Below are positions 22,501 to 34,104 of a stretch of 64,000 nucleotides of DNA, in pieces. Positions within the stretch are counted from its first letter, which is position 1, and the number at the start of each line of letters is the position of its first letter. Origin of the DNA: Uranotaenia lowii (taxonomy: Eukaryota; Arthropoda; Insecta; Diptera; Culicidae); the NCBI RefSeq assembly GCF_029784155.1, contig NC_073692.1:374050813-374114812 (forward strand), written 5' to 3'. Made by a program: the position numbers and the translations under genes. The notes under the pieces were generated by a model that was given only the letters and a program-made list of their open reading frames with translations, was not told the DNA's origin and made no database searches.

Positions 22501-25500
22501 GAAGAATGCAGAAAAAATTCATTGGAGCAAAACGGAAAGAAGCAATTTATTTTTATTTTAACAATTGACACAACGCAGAGCAAATTAAATAATATTCACA
22601 AAACGAAAATCAACTTCACAATCTGCGACACAGCTGCACATCAACAAGAAGTCATGCGAATGTTTACGTTATTGGCAGTGCAGAAAGATTACAGAAGCTT
22701 CAGTCTGCCGCACTTTTACTGTAGGGCTTTAGATTTACCCTCTTACATCAACATTTCATCAGATAATTTCAAGACTCTCAAATAAATAATTTTCTTGCTG
22801 AAGTGATATTTCTAAAATTGGACGGGAATCTAGCTGTGTTGTTAGATTCTTTTCATAAAAAAGAAGTTTTTGTTTGGGAAGCTATAACTAATTTCTAACT
22901 ACCCTACCGATTTGCAGTCTTCGGCAAAGTTGTAGCGAGGGAATTTTCCAGTTATCTCCATAAATTAGAATTTCATTTGCATCGTGTGAGAATTTCGAGC
23001 AAAAATAAAAAATGTTACATTTACCCGAACAAATTTTCGCGTTTTGCAATACAAAACTTTAAATCAAAACCAAGGTATCTTCATCTTATTTAAAATCTGC
23101 AAAAATTCTCTCGTTCGTTTTGACTAAAAAGGATTTTTTAGACTACAGGTGTTTGTAAATTTGAAAAAAGTTGCAATTCAACCCACCCTATTGCACATTT
23201 GTTAAACACGTATACTCCGGATGAGCGTGAGAGTTATTTGGTAAATTTTGGCCCAGGGATTTGAAAGTTACAGCTGTTTGATTTTGGTGCACCTTATTTT
23301 TTCGACCTCGGGCTTTTAAGTGTTAATAGAATATGTTATTTCTGATCAAAAATATAAAAAATTTGCAAATGTTAACTTCTACTACTACTACACCCACAAT
23401 GCTTCATACAGTTAATGAAAATATTCCCTCCAACATTCGCTTTTGGATATGACAATACCCTATGCGGTTTATCAATAGGTGCGGACAAGACTACCGTTGC
23501 ACGAGTGTGAGAATCAGTTTTTTCAACACTGAAAATCGAAAATACCCAAACTTGAGAACTGCTACCCGCCAAACCTAAGTTCAAGATTGACAACTTAAGT
23601 TTGTGAAAAAATCACAGCTTGCCAATACGCCAAACTTGTCCTTCAAACGGAGAACTGTTTTTTTGGGGGGTTTTTGTTGTAAGCGCATCTGATTCTGTTA
23701 CCTCCATCGTGGCAGATTTAGGTTTGGGGGGTAAGTTCAAAGCGAAGAACTGTTTTTTTTTGGGGGATAACTTTTATTCCCGCTTCATTCGCAGAAAGTC
23801 TCGCATATACGATGATGTAGCTGCCTCTCTCAACAACTCTCCGGTGGTCGAGCGGTTAGCATCCTGAGATGTTAATCGCAGAGCCATTGCAGGTATGGGT
23901 GTGATTCCCTTACCTGCTGTAATTTTTTTTATTTTGATTTCCATTTTATTGCGGTATCAGATTTTGGGGGATGAGTTCTCCTTTAAGAGCTTATCTTTAG
24001 GTTATGCCTTCAATAGCCAAACCTGTAGGGAGGGAATTTCATTCGGGTTGGCGGGGAAAGTTCTCAAGTTTGGGTGTTTTCGAGGTTCAGTGAATGTTTT
24101 GATTGCTACGTCACAAACAGGGGTGCCAGGTGATTTCATCAAAAATCAGGACATCGCGAAGCTAAAAATCAGGATTTTTCAGGACACCTCTGGATTCTTG
24201 AAAATATTAAGGATTTCTGCCTAAATTGCATAAATATAGGCGCAATACAGGTGCTCTAGACGCCTTGATTTATGCAACAACAGTAAGCAGCTTCTTGGCT
24301 GGCCTGTAGTTCATATCGAAAAACACCATTTAAATATCATCGCTGAACCGAAGATTACCATCTGTTGAATGGGTTTATCTACTTCATATCCTATTTATTC
24401 GGTTTTCTTATAGTTTAGCTACAAATTCGATTATATTTGAAAAGTTTTTATGAAAATCAGGACAAATCAGGACATTTTAGGGACCAATTTAAGAAAATCA
24501 GGACAAATCGAGAGTTTTTGAAAAATCAGGACGGTCTCTCGAAAATCAGGACAAATCCTGATAAATCAGGACACCTGGCACCTCTGGTCACAAACGTTCA
24601 ACGGCGTCTCAACGACCAATGAGGTACACTTTTACTAAGGTGGCGCAAAGGAACGCACACTATTGCACGTCGGAGAGAAAAAAGAAAAATAAACATAAAC
24701 AAGTCCTGCGTCGCGACGCGTCGTTGTCAGGGAGCTTAATTTATCCTAGGCAGAATGCGTCGCGATAATGGTGGGTAGTGACGTCACTTCTGTCATGGTA
24801 ACTATGTTTACGAAGAAAAAACTTTACTTCTACTTTTGCAACGTTTCTTTCTCATCACCTCTCTTTCCACCACATTGCCATGCGACGACAGTTTTCATAC
24901 GTACATCATACCTGGGGGAGGAAGACTGAAATTTGCTGTATCGTTTTCTGTATCTTTTTTTTACTGTTCGGCAAAAAGCCAGCAATTGTTGAAAAGATTT
25001 GCAATCGTTCAAATTTTAACTTTGGATGATCAGTTTCGTGTAGCGAGTCATGTAACTCAGTTGTTTAGGTGCTAAATTTAGATTTAGCTATATTTTTAGA
25101 ACAACCATTAATCAAATCATTTTTATTCATCAGCTTCAAAACTTTGATGAAATTTGAGCGACTCAATACGCCTGGTCATGCAAGAATTAGCCAGAGCAAA
25201 ACAAATCCTTATTAAAAAATTGTTTTATGCAAAACAAGTGCTTTTTAGCATCAAACGAGTTTTATTAAAAATCACTTAATAAGAAAGTAAAATATTGAAC
25301 CTTCGCACTGGTCGGTAGATTTATGAGAGAAATTTGACGTTTGAAAGATTTTTTTCTTTTTTTATTCAGTCTTCTTCCCCCATCAGGACAATACGAGTTT
25401 TCAAACACCATTTCCGAATTCGGCATTAAAAACTTCGTGATGACATGTTAAAACTCATATGATTTTTTTTGTCATAAATTCGGGCCACATAATTGTCGTA

Positions 25501-28500
25501 ACCTGGTGATTTCGTTTAAGTAACAATTGCTTAGCCAATTCAAGATAAATCTCTTTGTTTGATTTAATGGCAGCAGTGAAAACTGCTGAACCATTATCGC
25601 AACGTTCTGCTTCGTCCTGGTGTCCGAACAAGGTGACCTCGACCAGCTTGCGGGCGACCACCGTCTTCAAAGCCGTCGGTTTTGGTTCGATTTTCGAACC
25701 GCTGCTTCGACCCGGCGCTTCCTTCTTTTTGGTTGTGGTGATGGTGGTTGGATTATCCCTTTTGGCAGAGGGACCCGGGGCTTCCTTCATCGTCTGCGTC
25801 TCCATCTTTATTCAATTTATCACTGGTTATAAACAACCGTCACAAGAATATCTTCCAAGGTGTGCTCTGACATGAACTATCGAAGAGATGTCCGTGATAG
25901 TGAACACCATCTCAGAGCTCTTGCGAAACCAACCAACTTTTGAAGAATTTTATACCCAAAATTAAACTTTTCTTCAAAATCACACTTAAATCAATGTTTG
26001 TTTTGTGATGAATTGTTCGTTTAGGTAAATCCTATATTAACAGGTTTGTAAATTACTAACATTTACATAGTTATTCAAGCAGACGAAAGAGATATAGCCA
26101 TAAATCTGTGTGATTTTAGTGGGTTTTCGAATGACTTCTACTTCATATTCTTATTGTGCTATGTTTAATTTCAGTTTCATTTTCTTCATTATTAATCGCC
26201 TATCTCTACAATAATAATGATAATGATGATGTTTTGGACTTATAAATTTTGTTCATGTAACTTTCGATGGTAAAAATGATAATTTTAAAACGCTTAAAAA
26301 TTATAAAAATTCAATTTGAGTTTTCTGTTTGAGTCTGCCGACAATGAGTGAAAAAATGGGTCAAATATTCATATTATTAAGTAGACTTTAAATCAAGGCT
26401 CAAAACGAAATATGGATTCTATGCCAGCATATTGTTTGTTTGTTGAAATCTCCCAAATTTAATGTACCAGAAGCAAACTTTTTCAATTTGAATTAAGAAT
26501 TAATACATTCGCCTGAAATAGTAAATTTCAAGAATTGGCAACTTTAATATAGCAGTATTTCGGCTCCCGGGGTGCCTACGGAGAAAATAAATCTTCATTT
26601 CCTGCGAGAATTAGACAGAGATCAGTTGGAATTAACATATGTATCCACACGTTGCTTCTGCACCAGTTGCTTCATACCAAACACACACGGTTCAGTCAAC
26701 GTAAGGTTTTTCCGGAAAAGGGGGTGGGAAAATTGCTAAAACTTGGAACGACGACGAAAATATTATGCGTGCCGCCTGGCCAAAGTCAACAAACGAACCT
26801 CTTGTAGGGGTACCAGGGAGCTCACCTCCTTGCTTGCATCCTTGCTTCGAGAAGTCCTTGAAAGTGTGATTGAAAATATGCTGCTGTGACGACGACGACG
26901 ACGACGACGAACGACGTGACATTCCGATAATATGTGAATGGGGAAGCAAAAAAAAAGCTGTACCCAGTCTTGGCTTGGTTTGAGAGATGAGAAACGTGTA
27001 GGTGGATCCATTCGGGTAATTTCTGCCCCCGCTGGGAATTTAGTATAATGTTGTGACTGAGCTGTTGTGAACAAAATACGAAAACAAAACGGCAGCCAGC
27101 TTTGCTGGCAAGTCGAATGCAAGGTGGAAACTTGGAAGAAAAGCTCTTTAACAAGATGTTGGGGACTTTTTTTTTGTTCTTCGGGAAAGTACAATTCGTT
27201 TTCTGTATCTTTCATTTGAGTCCCGTTCATGAAATCGATAATTCAGTTGTTAAAACTGGGGCTGAAGTTTTTTTTTCCCAGTCTTCCAATGAATCAATGC
27301 GCTCATTGAAACTTCAAGCTTTTTGAAAGTTTAAAGATCATTACTCTTATGAGCCGTTTCAAATAAAGAAATTGTAAAAAAAAGATCATTACTCATTAGG
27401 TTACGATGCCGAAAGTGTTTGAAACTGTTCCCTCATGTTTGATAATAAAAAATAATCCAAATTTGATTGCTAATAAATTTTGGCATAACTTATGATCCTT
27501 TAAAACAAATAAAACTTCTTATTAAAACCTCTTTCCAGTTTAAGTTTAATCAATTAGCAGCCACTTGAAAGCAAGTCGAAAATATAATAATTTTGAAATT
27601 TATAAAATTATTTTATATCAGGAAATGCTTAGAGCACCTGCAACGGTTCAGGCGTAAATATTGGTTTTAAGTATACCAGTTTAAGCACAATTTGAAATTC
27701 TAGAATCGGCTAAAACACCCACTCCCCACCGGTGTAGGAGCAAATTTAAAACGGAGAGACTTTCATTGCAGACACTCAATAACTGAGAAGAAAAAACCCA
27801 TTTTATTAGAAAAAATGCATAAGTTTTGAGTTTCACGGTTAATTGTCTTAAAATTAATTCTACGAATATTCTTTTTGACAAAACAATGATTTCAACTATT
27901 GTACCAGGATTCCATTAATTTAAAAGCAAAAATGACTACACAACGAGGAAAAAAGGTCAATTGAAACAATTCTTCAATTAATTCAATCAAATTGCTTTGA
28001 ATCAATGGAATAAGCTTTTGTTGAAATGAAATGAAAAAGCAATTTTTTTTTCAAGTTATTGCTGACATTGATAAGGGAAACGAGAAATGTTCATCCCAAA
28101 GTCAAAGGAAATTTTCCTTTGATTTGTCGACATTTTTGTTTGACAAAAACTTGTTTCACTATTTGTAAATTTATGTATGGATACAGAAAAATATGCTGAT
28201 ATTGACGAAAACTCCGAGCAATCCATACGAAACTAAAAATCTCTCAATATCTCAAATAGAACAAAAATTATAGAACAAACAATAAACATTTATTTTATCT
28301 CATCGAAAAAGTATTAAAATTTTTTCGTTTATTTTTCCAAATTTTAGAACGCTGACGGGATTCACTAATTCGTCAAGCCCAAATAAAAAACTTTTTATTT
28401 AATTATATTAAATCGAGAATAATGTTACATCTATTATTTATACTTGATATGGTTTTTATTAACATCTATTCTCAATAAATGTTACGTATAGGGTGGTTGA

Positions 28501-31500
28501 AGCGAAAAAAAAAAACATTCAAATAATATCTCAAAAAGAAAATCACACCCAATGTTACCCAAACATGTGTGAAAGAAATCATTGTTGGCTAAAATTTTCT
28601 CACCGTGAACTAAATCGGTCTGTGGTATATTTTGAAATCCTGTTCCAAATTTGCATGAATTTGGAACAAAGGCGTATAACTGTTGGGAATTTTGAAATCG
28701 ATAACTGTGCTACAACAACAATACACGCCACCGGTGCCAGCCGAAATGTTTTAGCGTGGTCGAAAACCGTGTTTTGCATCTACCGTTGGGACAGCCCTTA
28801 TGAGCTTGAGCTTGTTATCAACTACGGTCCACCTACGGCCCCATGGCCAATGGCATAATGGTTGCACTCCGTGTTTGGTTCGAGATAATCAACATTGCAC
28901 AATGAACCAAATGAAAGTTTGCTGGGAACAAGCAACACAATCTCACTGTACAGTTTTGAGAACCTCCTACTTCAAATGAACCAATAACGACGCCGGCCAA
29001 GTCCGTGTAGTCGATAAGAGGAAGGGAAGAGCAGCACATGTGATGATTTGTTTTACGGAGGCCGGCTGTACGCCATCCCTCCACAAATCTCACGCTGAAT
29101 GTATGGGGCAAGGGAATGTGGTATGGAAATCACCTTGGTAAGTGATGTGACCACTTGAAACCTATTCTCCTACTTTCTTGAAATGCCTAAGTTTCCTATT
29201 GAAACTCCTAAATAATTCTGAAGGCCTTAGAAGGTTAAAAGTATCCAATTGTAAACTTAAAAGAAAAATTCAACAAACTGTTTTGCATTTGCTAAATTTA
29301 ATATTCCATTCTTTGGTTCCATCATTTCATATCTTTACCGTTTTTAATCTCCTTAAATTCCTGTTTCCTACTGAACTTCGTATTAATATGAATAGAATTT
29401 GTCTTAAATCTGTGAATTCAAGTCCCTACTCTGACTAAAGGCCTCATGTAGATTTTTCATTAAATATTTCGATTTGAATTTGATTTTGATTGTCTGTTTG
29501 AAAACCATAATGAAATTTCATCATTCCAAAGTACAAATCTGGGAAGATAGTTGTGATCAATCGATGCGATGCTAAACTATACTTCAAGTTGAATAAATTT
29601 TACCAATTCAAGTAGATTACATTTTCACACATATTTTTAAACACAAAGTACTGACCAAAACTGAATAGAAAATGTTATAACAAAACACAAACCCATGAAA
29701 AATAGAAAGAACAAGATAAAAATGTTCAGTGAGCACGTTTACTAAACCTTGGTTCAGGTCAAGCTTTGCGTTTTTACTCAAAAACTGAAATGATAGTAAG
29801 AAATAACAATCATAATGAAATTACCAGTTCAAAAGAAACTTGACTGTGGTTGTATAACATTGAACAAAAACACTTATTAGATCTGATTACATGCATGAAA
29901 AATTTATACTTCATTTAAGAGATGCTGTAATTAATACGACCGACCGACAGCTTTCAATTTCATGGAAAAGTATCAACTTAAAAGTTTGAAAAGAATTTTC
30001 ATCAAAGAAATATATTTGTAATCCCGTGGAATAATTATTAGAGAAAAAATGTTAAGATCATTACTTTACATTTCGGCTGTCAGCACTTGTTTTTTAATCG
30101 ATCGAAGCAACCGAAGCCTGTGACAATGAAATCAGCTACTAGAAAAAAACATGGAAAAATCCATTTCTGAAATTTTAGGCTGTCCTTTCTTGTCTACCAA
30201 ACTTCTGCTTATCAATATTAACGGCATCGCTGCCTCAAATAATATACGATTCAATAAAATCCTTCTCTTTCTATATAAAACCTGGATTTTCATCGATATT
30301 CTGTTTAGAATGGTATTTGTATCCGGGGAAAATTAGGAAAACCCACGTTTACGATAGCACCGAGAGAATGCTGCTCCACACAGTGTCGACCTATTATAAG
30401 GCTGGAACAAATATCAATTTCTTCTTTTGTCACCCCCCCCCCCCCCCCTTCGAAATTTCCAAAATCTCGAAGGGGGGAATAAATAAAGTTTGAAATATTT
30501 TAGGTAAATTTCAAATAAAAATTCAAATATCCGAAAGATTACAAGACTAAGAACCAAATTTTGGAAGATGAAAATGAATTCACATTTTGTATTCTTGATT
30601 TTATTGAATTTTTCGATAAACAAAATACATGATTTATAAGTTTTATGCAATAATATAGTATGCAATTTGGTTGCATACAAGCTTTCGTGCAATTTATTCC
30701 AATTTATTTGTTTTTTGCATTATTTTTTATTGTCCCCCCCTCGCGATGTTCCAACTCCGAGTGACAAAAGAAGGATTTGAAATTTGTTCCGGCCTAAGTA
30801 ATTTAAAAAATGCACAGCAGCCAAATCGATAGGAAGGTGAAAGTGTCTAAGTTATAAAGGTTGGATTAATCGCAAAGATCTCACCGGTTTTTCCTGTCCT
30901 TGTTGTTCATGCCGACTACCGCTCTCTGCAATATGACAGCTGTTTTTGCTCGCATTCCCCTCTTTTCAGTCACTCGAGTTCTTTTAAATTCAACTTTAAA
31001 CGCCAGCTCTTCTTGACAGGGTTAAACGTAAAACTGTACTTCAATTCCTTGTGAATTTCACTTTGAATAATTTCTCAAATCACTTGTATTTCAACGATAA
31101 AGAGAAAAAAAACCAAAAAATTCAGCGCAACCGCAACGAGAAAACATAAAAACGTGTCTTCACCCGAGCAAGGCCTCTATTTTATATCAGGAAATGCTTA
31201 TTCGGTTTTTCAGAATCAGCCAGTTCAATAACAAAAAAGCAAAAAGTAGTTTCTAACTGTCAAATAATATTGAAAAAAAAAAAAATCAAATCCGTCCACG
31301 TGGACAACGGGGGAGGGGAGAGGGGTTTGCCAAATGTCCACGCTTGTCCACGTAGGTGGAGGAGGGGGTAACAAATCTCATTTTTCTGTCCACGTGGTAT
31401 CTGAACGGCCCCTAAAAGTCTTAGTTTCGGACTAAAATCGATGATAAAAATCATCAATTTTGAAAAAAGGTTTTTAACATAAAAAAAATTAATAATTTCC

Positions 31501-34104
31501 AAATCTCTGAAATAATCATTTTTGTATCACTTCGAAACTGAAGTTAAAATTTTAAATAATTTACACAAATTTGATTGATTTAAAAAATATATTTAAGGTG
31601 TAGCAACGCACACCGGGTCGGCTAGTGTACAGTAAAAATAGCCAACAGGACCTTTTCAATAAATCCTTTCAGCGAAATAATCAAGGGCAAGACCAGTACT
31701 GTGAAGTGTATATTTTCAATTACGTTTTAATGAGATTGTATTTCCCCCCTTCGTTTCGATTACCTATACTTGTCGTCTTTTCGTGTTTCTTATAAATCAC
31801 TACATTGGACCATTACTGACCGTCTTTACGTTTTTGCTTTCGATTCCAGGAATCGGACACATGGTGGGTGCTGGCATCTACGTGTTGACCGGAACGGTGG
31901 CCCACGAAATGGCAGGCCCCGGCATCGTGTTGTCGTTTGTGCTGGCCGGTGCCGTTTCGATGCTGGCCGCCCTTTGCTACGCGGAATTTGGAACACGTGT
32001 TCCTAAGGCTGGCTCCGCGTATGTTTACACGTACGTTTCCATTGGCGAATTTTGGGCTTTCGTGATAGGATGGAATATCATTCTGGAACACATGTTGGGA
32101 GCGGCGTCCGTTGCTCGGGCCTGGAGTGGATACGTGGATTCGATGTTCGGGAATATCGTGGCTAATACAACAATGGAGCTGACTGGGGAGATGCATGAGC
32201 AGTTGCTGGCCAAGTATCCGGATTTTCTGGCATTTGCCGTCTGCATTGCCTACGCCATAGCGTTGGCTACCGGAGTGAAGGCTACGGCCATGATCAACAG
32301 TATTTTGACAACGGTGAACGTCGTGGTCATGGGACTGGTAGTTGTGCTTGGATTTTGGTACGCTGATGTAGGAAATTGGTCTATGCCGGAGCAGGGGTTT
32401 TTACCGTTCGGATTTGGAGGTGTTTTGGCGGGTGCAGCGACATGCTTCTACGCCTTCGTTGGATTTGACAGTATTGCTACCTCTGGAGAGGAGGCTAAGA
32501 ATCCCAACGTGTCCATCCCGTTGGCTACGATTTTATCCCTATGTATTGTAACCGTAGGTTATGTGCTAGTTAGCGCTGCTCTTACTCTTATGATACCATT
32601 CAACGAAATAAACCCGGCGGCCGCTCTTCCGGATGCATTCGGTACCCGCGGGATTGCCTGGGCTAAATACGCTATCTCAACCGGTGCCATTTGCGGTATG
32701 ACAACTACCCTGCTCGGATCGCTGTTCGCTCTTCCCAGATGCCTATACGCCATGGCCAGCGATGGGTTGATTTTCTCCTGCTTTGGTAAAGTCAACACCA
32801 AAACTCAGGTACCGCTGCTCAACTTGGCCATTTCCGGTATCTGCTCTGCATTGCTAGCCCTCATATTCGATCTGGAAAAGCTGGTCGAATTCATGTCGAT
32901 CGGAACCCTCCTGGCATACACGATTGTCAGTGCCAGTGTGATCGTGCTGCGCTATCGACCGATTGCCGTAGAGGAAACCGTTCATCTGGCTCCGGATACT
33001 CCGGGAACCGACGAAGAGGAAGGTGCATCGTCGTCGTCACAATCCAGTGCCATTGATCCTTCCTCGCCGACTAGCGAGATGATCGAGATAGCTCTGGCGG
33101 GTAGGCTACGGCCTCAGTTCCGCTGGCTGGAACCCGTTCTCGGACGCTGCGAGCCAGGAGTTGCCTGTTCCGGAGCGGTGCTGCTGTTTTGTGTGCTTAG
33201 CGTGGCCATTTGCTTCCAGTTTAAGGCCTCCTGGGAACAGCTGTACAGTGGAACCTGGTGGGCGCTGGGCTTGTACGGATTCTTGCTGTTCTGTTTGGTT
33301 GCATGTAAGTTTAATCCAAGGATAATATTGTATAGTACATTATTTGTCTTTGTCAGAAGTAAGTTTGGAAGTCGGAAGTCATTGTCTCTGTTTTAAACGG
33401 TTCTATAATTTGCTCTCCAAGTCTTAATGTAGAAGCGCCTATTTATCCTATCTTTATAAGTGCTTTCAAGCTAGTTACAAAACTGTAATTTGCTTTGTAG
33501 CAGCGATGTACATGAAGCATACATGCAGTATTCTATAAAACTTGAATTGCTGCTTGGGGTTGCTTACCACTTCTCCACACCACAAGCGAAGATGTATACA
33601 CGATACACAAGACTAAATTTCTGTTACCACAGCAAATGTAATCGAAAGTAAAAACACTGCCGAAAATATTCTATAATTTAAACTATGTATTTCTTTTTCT
33701 CAAACAAAGGTATCGTAGTGATTTCCGCGCACCATCAGAACACCCGGGGACTCCAGTTCAAGGTTCCGCTGGTGCCGTATATTCCGGCCCTCAGCATATT
33801 CTGCAACATCGAGCTGATGGTCCATCTGAGCTTCCTGACGTGGTTGCGGTTCTTCATTTGGCTCTCAATCGGGATGCTGGTGTACTTCCTGTACGGAATC
33901 CGCAACAGCAAGGAGGGTGAGTTCGGCACTTCCTACTCGATGCTGATGTCCACCCAGGAAGCGATCCGCGGCTGGGGCGCAACTAATTCGGCTGGATTGA
34001 ACACCGGAACGCGGGTCACCGTTACCAAGATCGTCAAGGGTCGCGTCAGTCGTAAAAGTATCGACAAGAAGGCTATCATCGACGATGACGATGATGATTC
34101 ATAA
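19436..34104 (+). CDS. cationic amino acid transporter (SLC7A/CAT family), three coding exons
   Basis: Coding exons are 19436-19577, 31850-33304 and 33710-34104, giving 663 residues with canonical GT-AG introns and matching phases. The product is a plasma-membrane APC-superfamily permease that imports amino acids, in this family mostly arginine and lysine. Exon 1 gives a cytosolic N-terminus ending in NRCLNTFDITLLG. Exon 2 starts with the TM1 signature GIGHMVGAGIYVLTGTVA. It continues with LCYAEFGTRVPKAGSAYVYT, GWNIILEHMLGAASVARAWS, YAFVGFDSIATSGEEAKNP and LGSLFALPRCLYAMASDG, spaced as in CAT proteins, with about 14 membrane helices overall. A hydrophilic S/E/D-rich loop precedes the last helices. 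Exon 3 ends in a basic stretch followed by five or six Asp. The SARAWSGYVDSMF-type block and TGTVA look closest to the SLC7A4-like subgroup, so exact substrate is uncertain. Confidence 0.94.
20331..20726 (-). pseudogene. pogo/CENP-B-type transposase N-terminal relic
   Basis: On the minus strand, RPENYRNTFSEDTFSS resembles the start of a psq-type helix-turn-helix. It is followed, after a frameshift and a stop, by WVFNMQEIGFPVTEDMLLDT and FLKASLRENKFENNRPG, the CENP-B-type DNA-binding half of pogo/Tigger transposases. An ATG immediately followed by GTAAGT (about 20726-20718) and an acceptor at about 20683 suggest a tiny intron after the first codon. Stops inside and between the domains show it is dead. 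No DDE catalytic domain is seen nearby. Confidence 0.65.
21418..21560 (+). pseudogene. second psq-type HTH fragment, possible pogo relic
   Basis: After an acceptor-like TTGCAG (21412-21417) a frame reads YNYGQANHVMNTAKD, then ASRRGMKHGVPCRTL. This pattern resembles the psq helix-turn-helix of pogo-type transposases, with a short internal deletion. It faces away from the relic at 20331-20726. The match is by eye on a short stretch. Confidence 0.35.
21958..22264. mobile_element. short inverted-repeat element (MITE-like)
   Basis: The arms CAAGTTCACTGGTGTTGGGA (left) and its near complement (right) extend over about 75 bp each, including AGAAAGTGGTAGAAA. TTAGTG stands on both sides (21952-21957 and 22265-22270) and may be a 6-bp target duplication, with a few extra bases at one end. 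No coding sequence is present. The superfamily is not assigned. Confidence 0.6.
22341..23526. other. intron sequence, unassigned
   Basis: An open stretch at 22444-22785 (114 codons, no ATG near its start) has no recognisable domain. The remainder is AT-rich with no recognised gene. Confidence 0.2.
23527..24092. mobile_element. inverted-repeat element carrying a tRNA-like segment
   Basis: Left arm 23527-23576 (CACTGAAAATCGAAAATACC and on) pairs with right arm 24045-24092 over about 48 bp with few mismatches. Two inner G-rich units with GAACTGTTTTTTT are repeated near 23650 and 23747. A tRNA-like sequence lies inside at 23838-23921. The target duplication is unclear. Confidence 0.55.
23838..23921 (+). 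mobile_element. tRNA-like Pol III promoter segment (SINE head or tRNA pseudogene)
   Basis: A box TGGTCGAGCGG (23845-23855) matches the consensus well, and GGTGTGATTCC (23898-23908) is a B box with about two mismatches. A T- and A-rich tail follows. The anticodon arm is not convincing, so this is not a working tRNA gene. Confidence 0.45.
24110..24594. repeat. 8-bp target-site duplication of the second hAT element
   Basis: GTCACAAA stands at 24110-24117 and 24587-24594, immediately outside the CAGGGGTGCC and GGCACCTCTG ends. Confidence 0.9.
24118..24586. mobile_element. 469-bp hAT non-autonomous element with AATCAGGACA repeats
   Basis: The termini are CAGGGGTGCCAGG and its near complement CCTGGCACCTCTG, with an 8-bp duplication. 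The subterminal regions are packed with short direct repeats of AAATCAGGACA, dense on the right side (about 24450-24570). These may be transposase-binding words. There is no transposase. Confidence 0.85.
24595..25349. other. intron sequence, unassigned
   Basis: Contains a GCGTCGCGACGCG-type palindromic word near 24710 and otherwise nothing recognised. Confidence 0.2.
25455..25805 (-). CDS. hypothetical protein, 116 residues, antisense inside transporter intron 1
   Basis: A single open frame from ATG to TGA. The first 45 residues are basic and P/T/K-rich (MKEAPGPSAKRD, KKKEAPGRSSGSK). The second half looks folded and helical (VARKLVEVTLFGHQDEAERC, KEIYLELAKQLLLKR). Third positions in the first half are GC-rich, unlike the AT-rich surroundings, which supports real coding. 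Upstream on the same strand there is a TTATAA word about 25 bases before the ATG, and downstream an AATAAA at about 25363-25358. I do not recognise the family. It could be a small nested gene, a recent retrocopy, or a chance frame. Confidence 0.42.
   Translation of the reverse strand: METQTMKEAPGPSAKRDNPTTITTTKKKEAPGRSSGSKIEPKPTALKTVVARKLVEVTLFGHQDEAERCDNGSAVFTAAIKSNKEIYLELAKQLLLKRNHQVTTIMWPEFMTKKII
25871..30396. other. intron sequence, mostly unassigned
   Basis: AT-rich. It holds a CGA trinucleotide run near 26889-26912, the left copy of a 23-bp direct repeat (27609-27631), and just after it a short inverted pair (GAGCACCTGCAACGG against CCGGTGTAGGAGC, 27632-27752), which is probably a MITE fragment. 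Open stretches at 26763-27230 (minus) and 28493-28858 (plus) show no domain and are not called. Confidence 0.25.
30400..30794. mobile_element. 395-bp PIF/Harbinger-type MITE
   Basis: The termini are GGCTGGAACAAAT and the complement of GGCCGGAACAAAT, flanked by TAA on both sides (30397-30399 and 30795-30797). A TTTGTCAC word follows inside each arm. A 3-bp TWA duplication and GG-starting ends fit PIF/Harbinger. It carries long C tracts (30432-30449 and about 30735-30741). Confidence 0.72.
31293..31400. repeat. GTCCACGTGG-bounded repeat fragment
   Basis: GTCCACGTGG near 31294 and again at 31388-31397, with two further GTCCACG words between, surround G-rich runs. It resembles the core of a dispersed short element. 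The boundaries are not resolved. Confidence 0.35.
31850..33304 (+). CDS. transporter coding exon 2 (main membrane domain)
   Basis: The acceptor AG at 31848-31849 follows a pyrimidine-rich stretch. The first two bases complete the Gly codon begun in exon 1, giving LLGIGHMVGAG across the junction. The donor GTAAGT starts at 33305 after the first base of a Cys codon. Confidence 0.95.
33710..34104 (+). CDS. transporter coding exon 3 and stop
   Basis: The acceptor is at 33708-33709 and the GT that follows completes Cys (LVAC-IVVISAHHQ). The exon holds the last membrane helices (LVPYIPALSIFCNIELM, LTWLRFFIWLSIGMLVYFLYG) and a C-terminal tail that ends in an Asp run and TAA at 34102-34104. The intron before it is 405 bp. 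Confidence 0.93.

Noticed and set aside
22444..22785. 113-residue open stretch
   Set aside because: Upstream stop, no ATG until late in the frame, no recognisable domain; could be chance in AT-rich DNA.
23838..23921. Functional tRNA gene
   Set aside because: The B box has mismatches and no good acceptor or anticodon stem pairs were found; it is better read as a SINE head or pseudogene.
26763..27230. 155-residue minus-strand frame with an Arg run
   Set aside because: The Arg run comes from a CGA trinucleotide repeat, and overlapping frames are also open; no domain is seen.
28493..28858. 121-residue plus-strand frame
   Set aside because: No ATG at its start, no family resemblance, codon use like the surrounding intron.
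32025..32801. Minus-strand frames opposite the transporter exon 2
   Set aside because: They are shadows of the strongly supported + strand coding exon.
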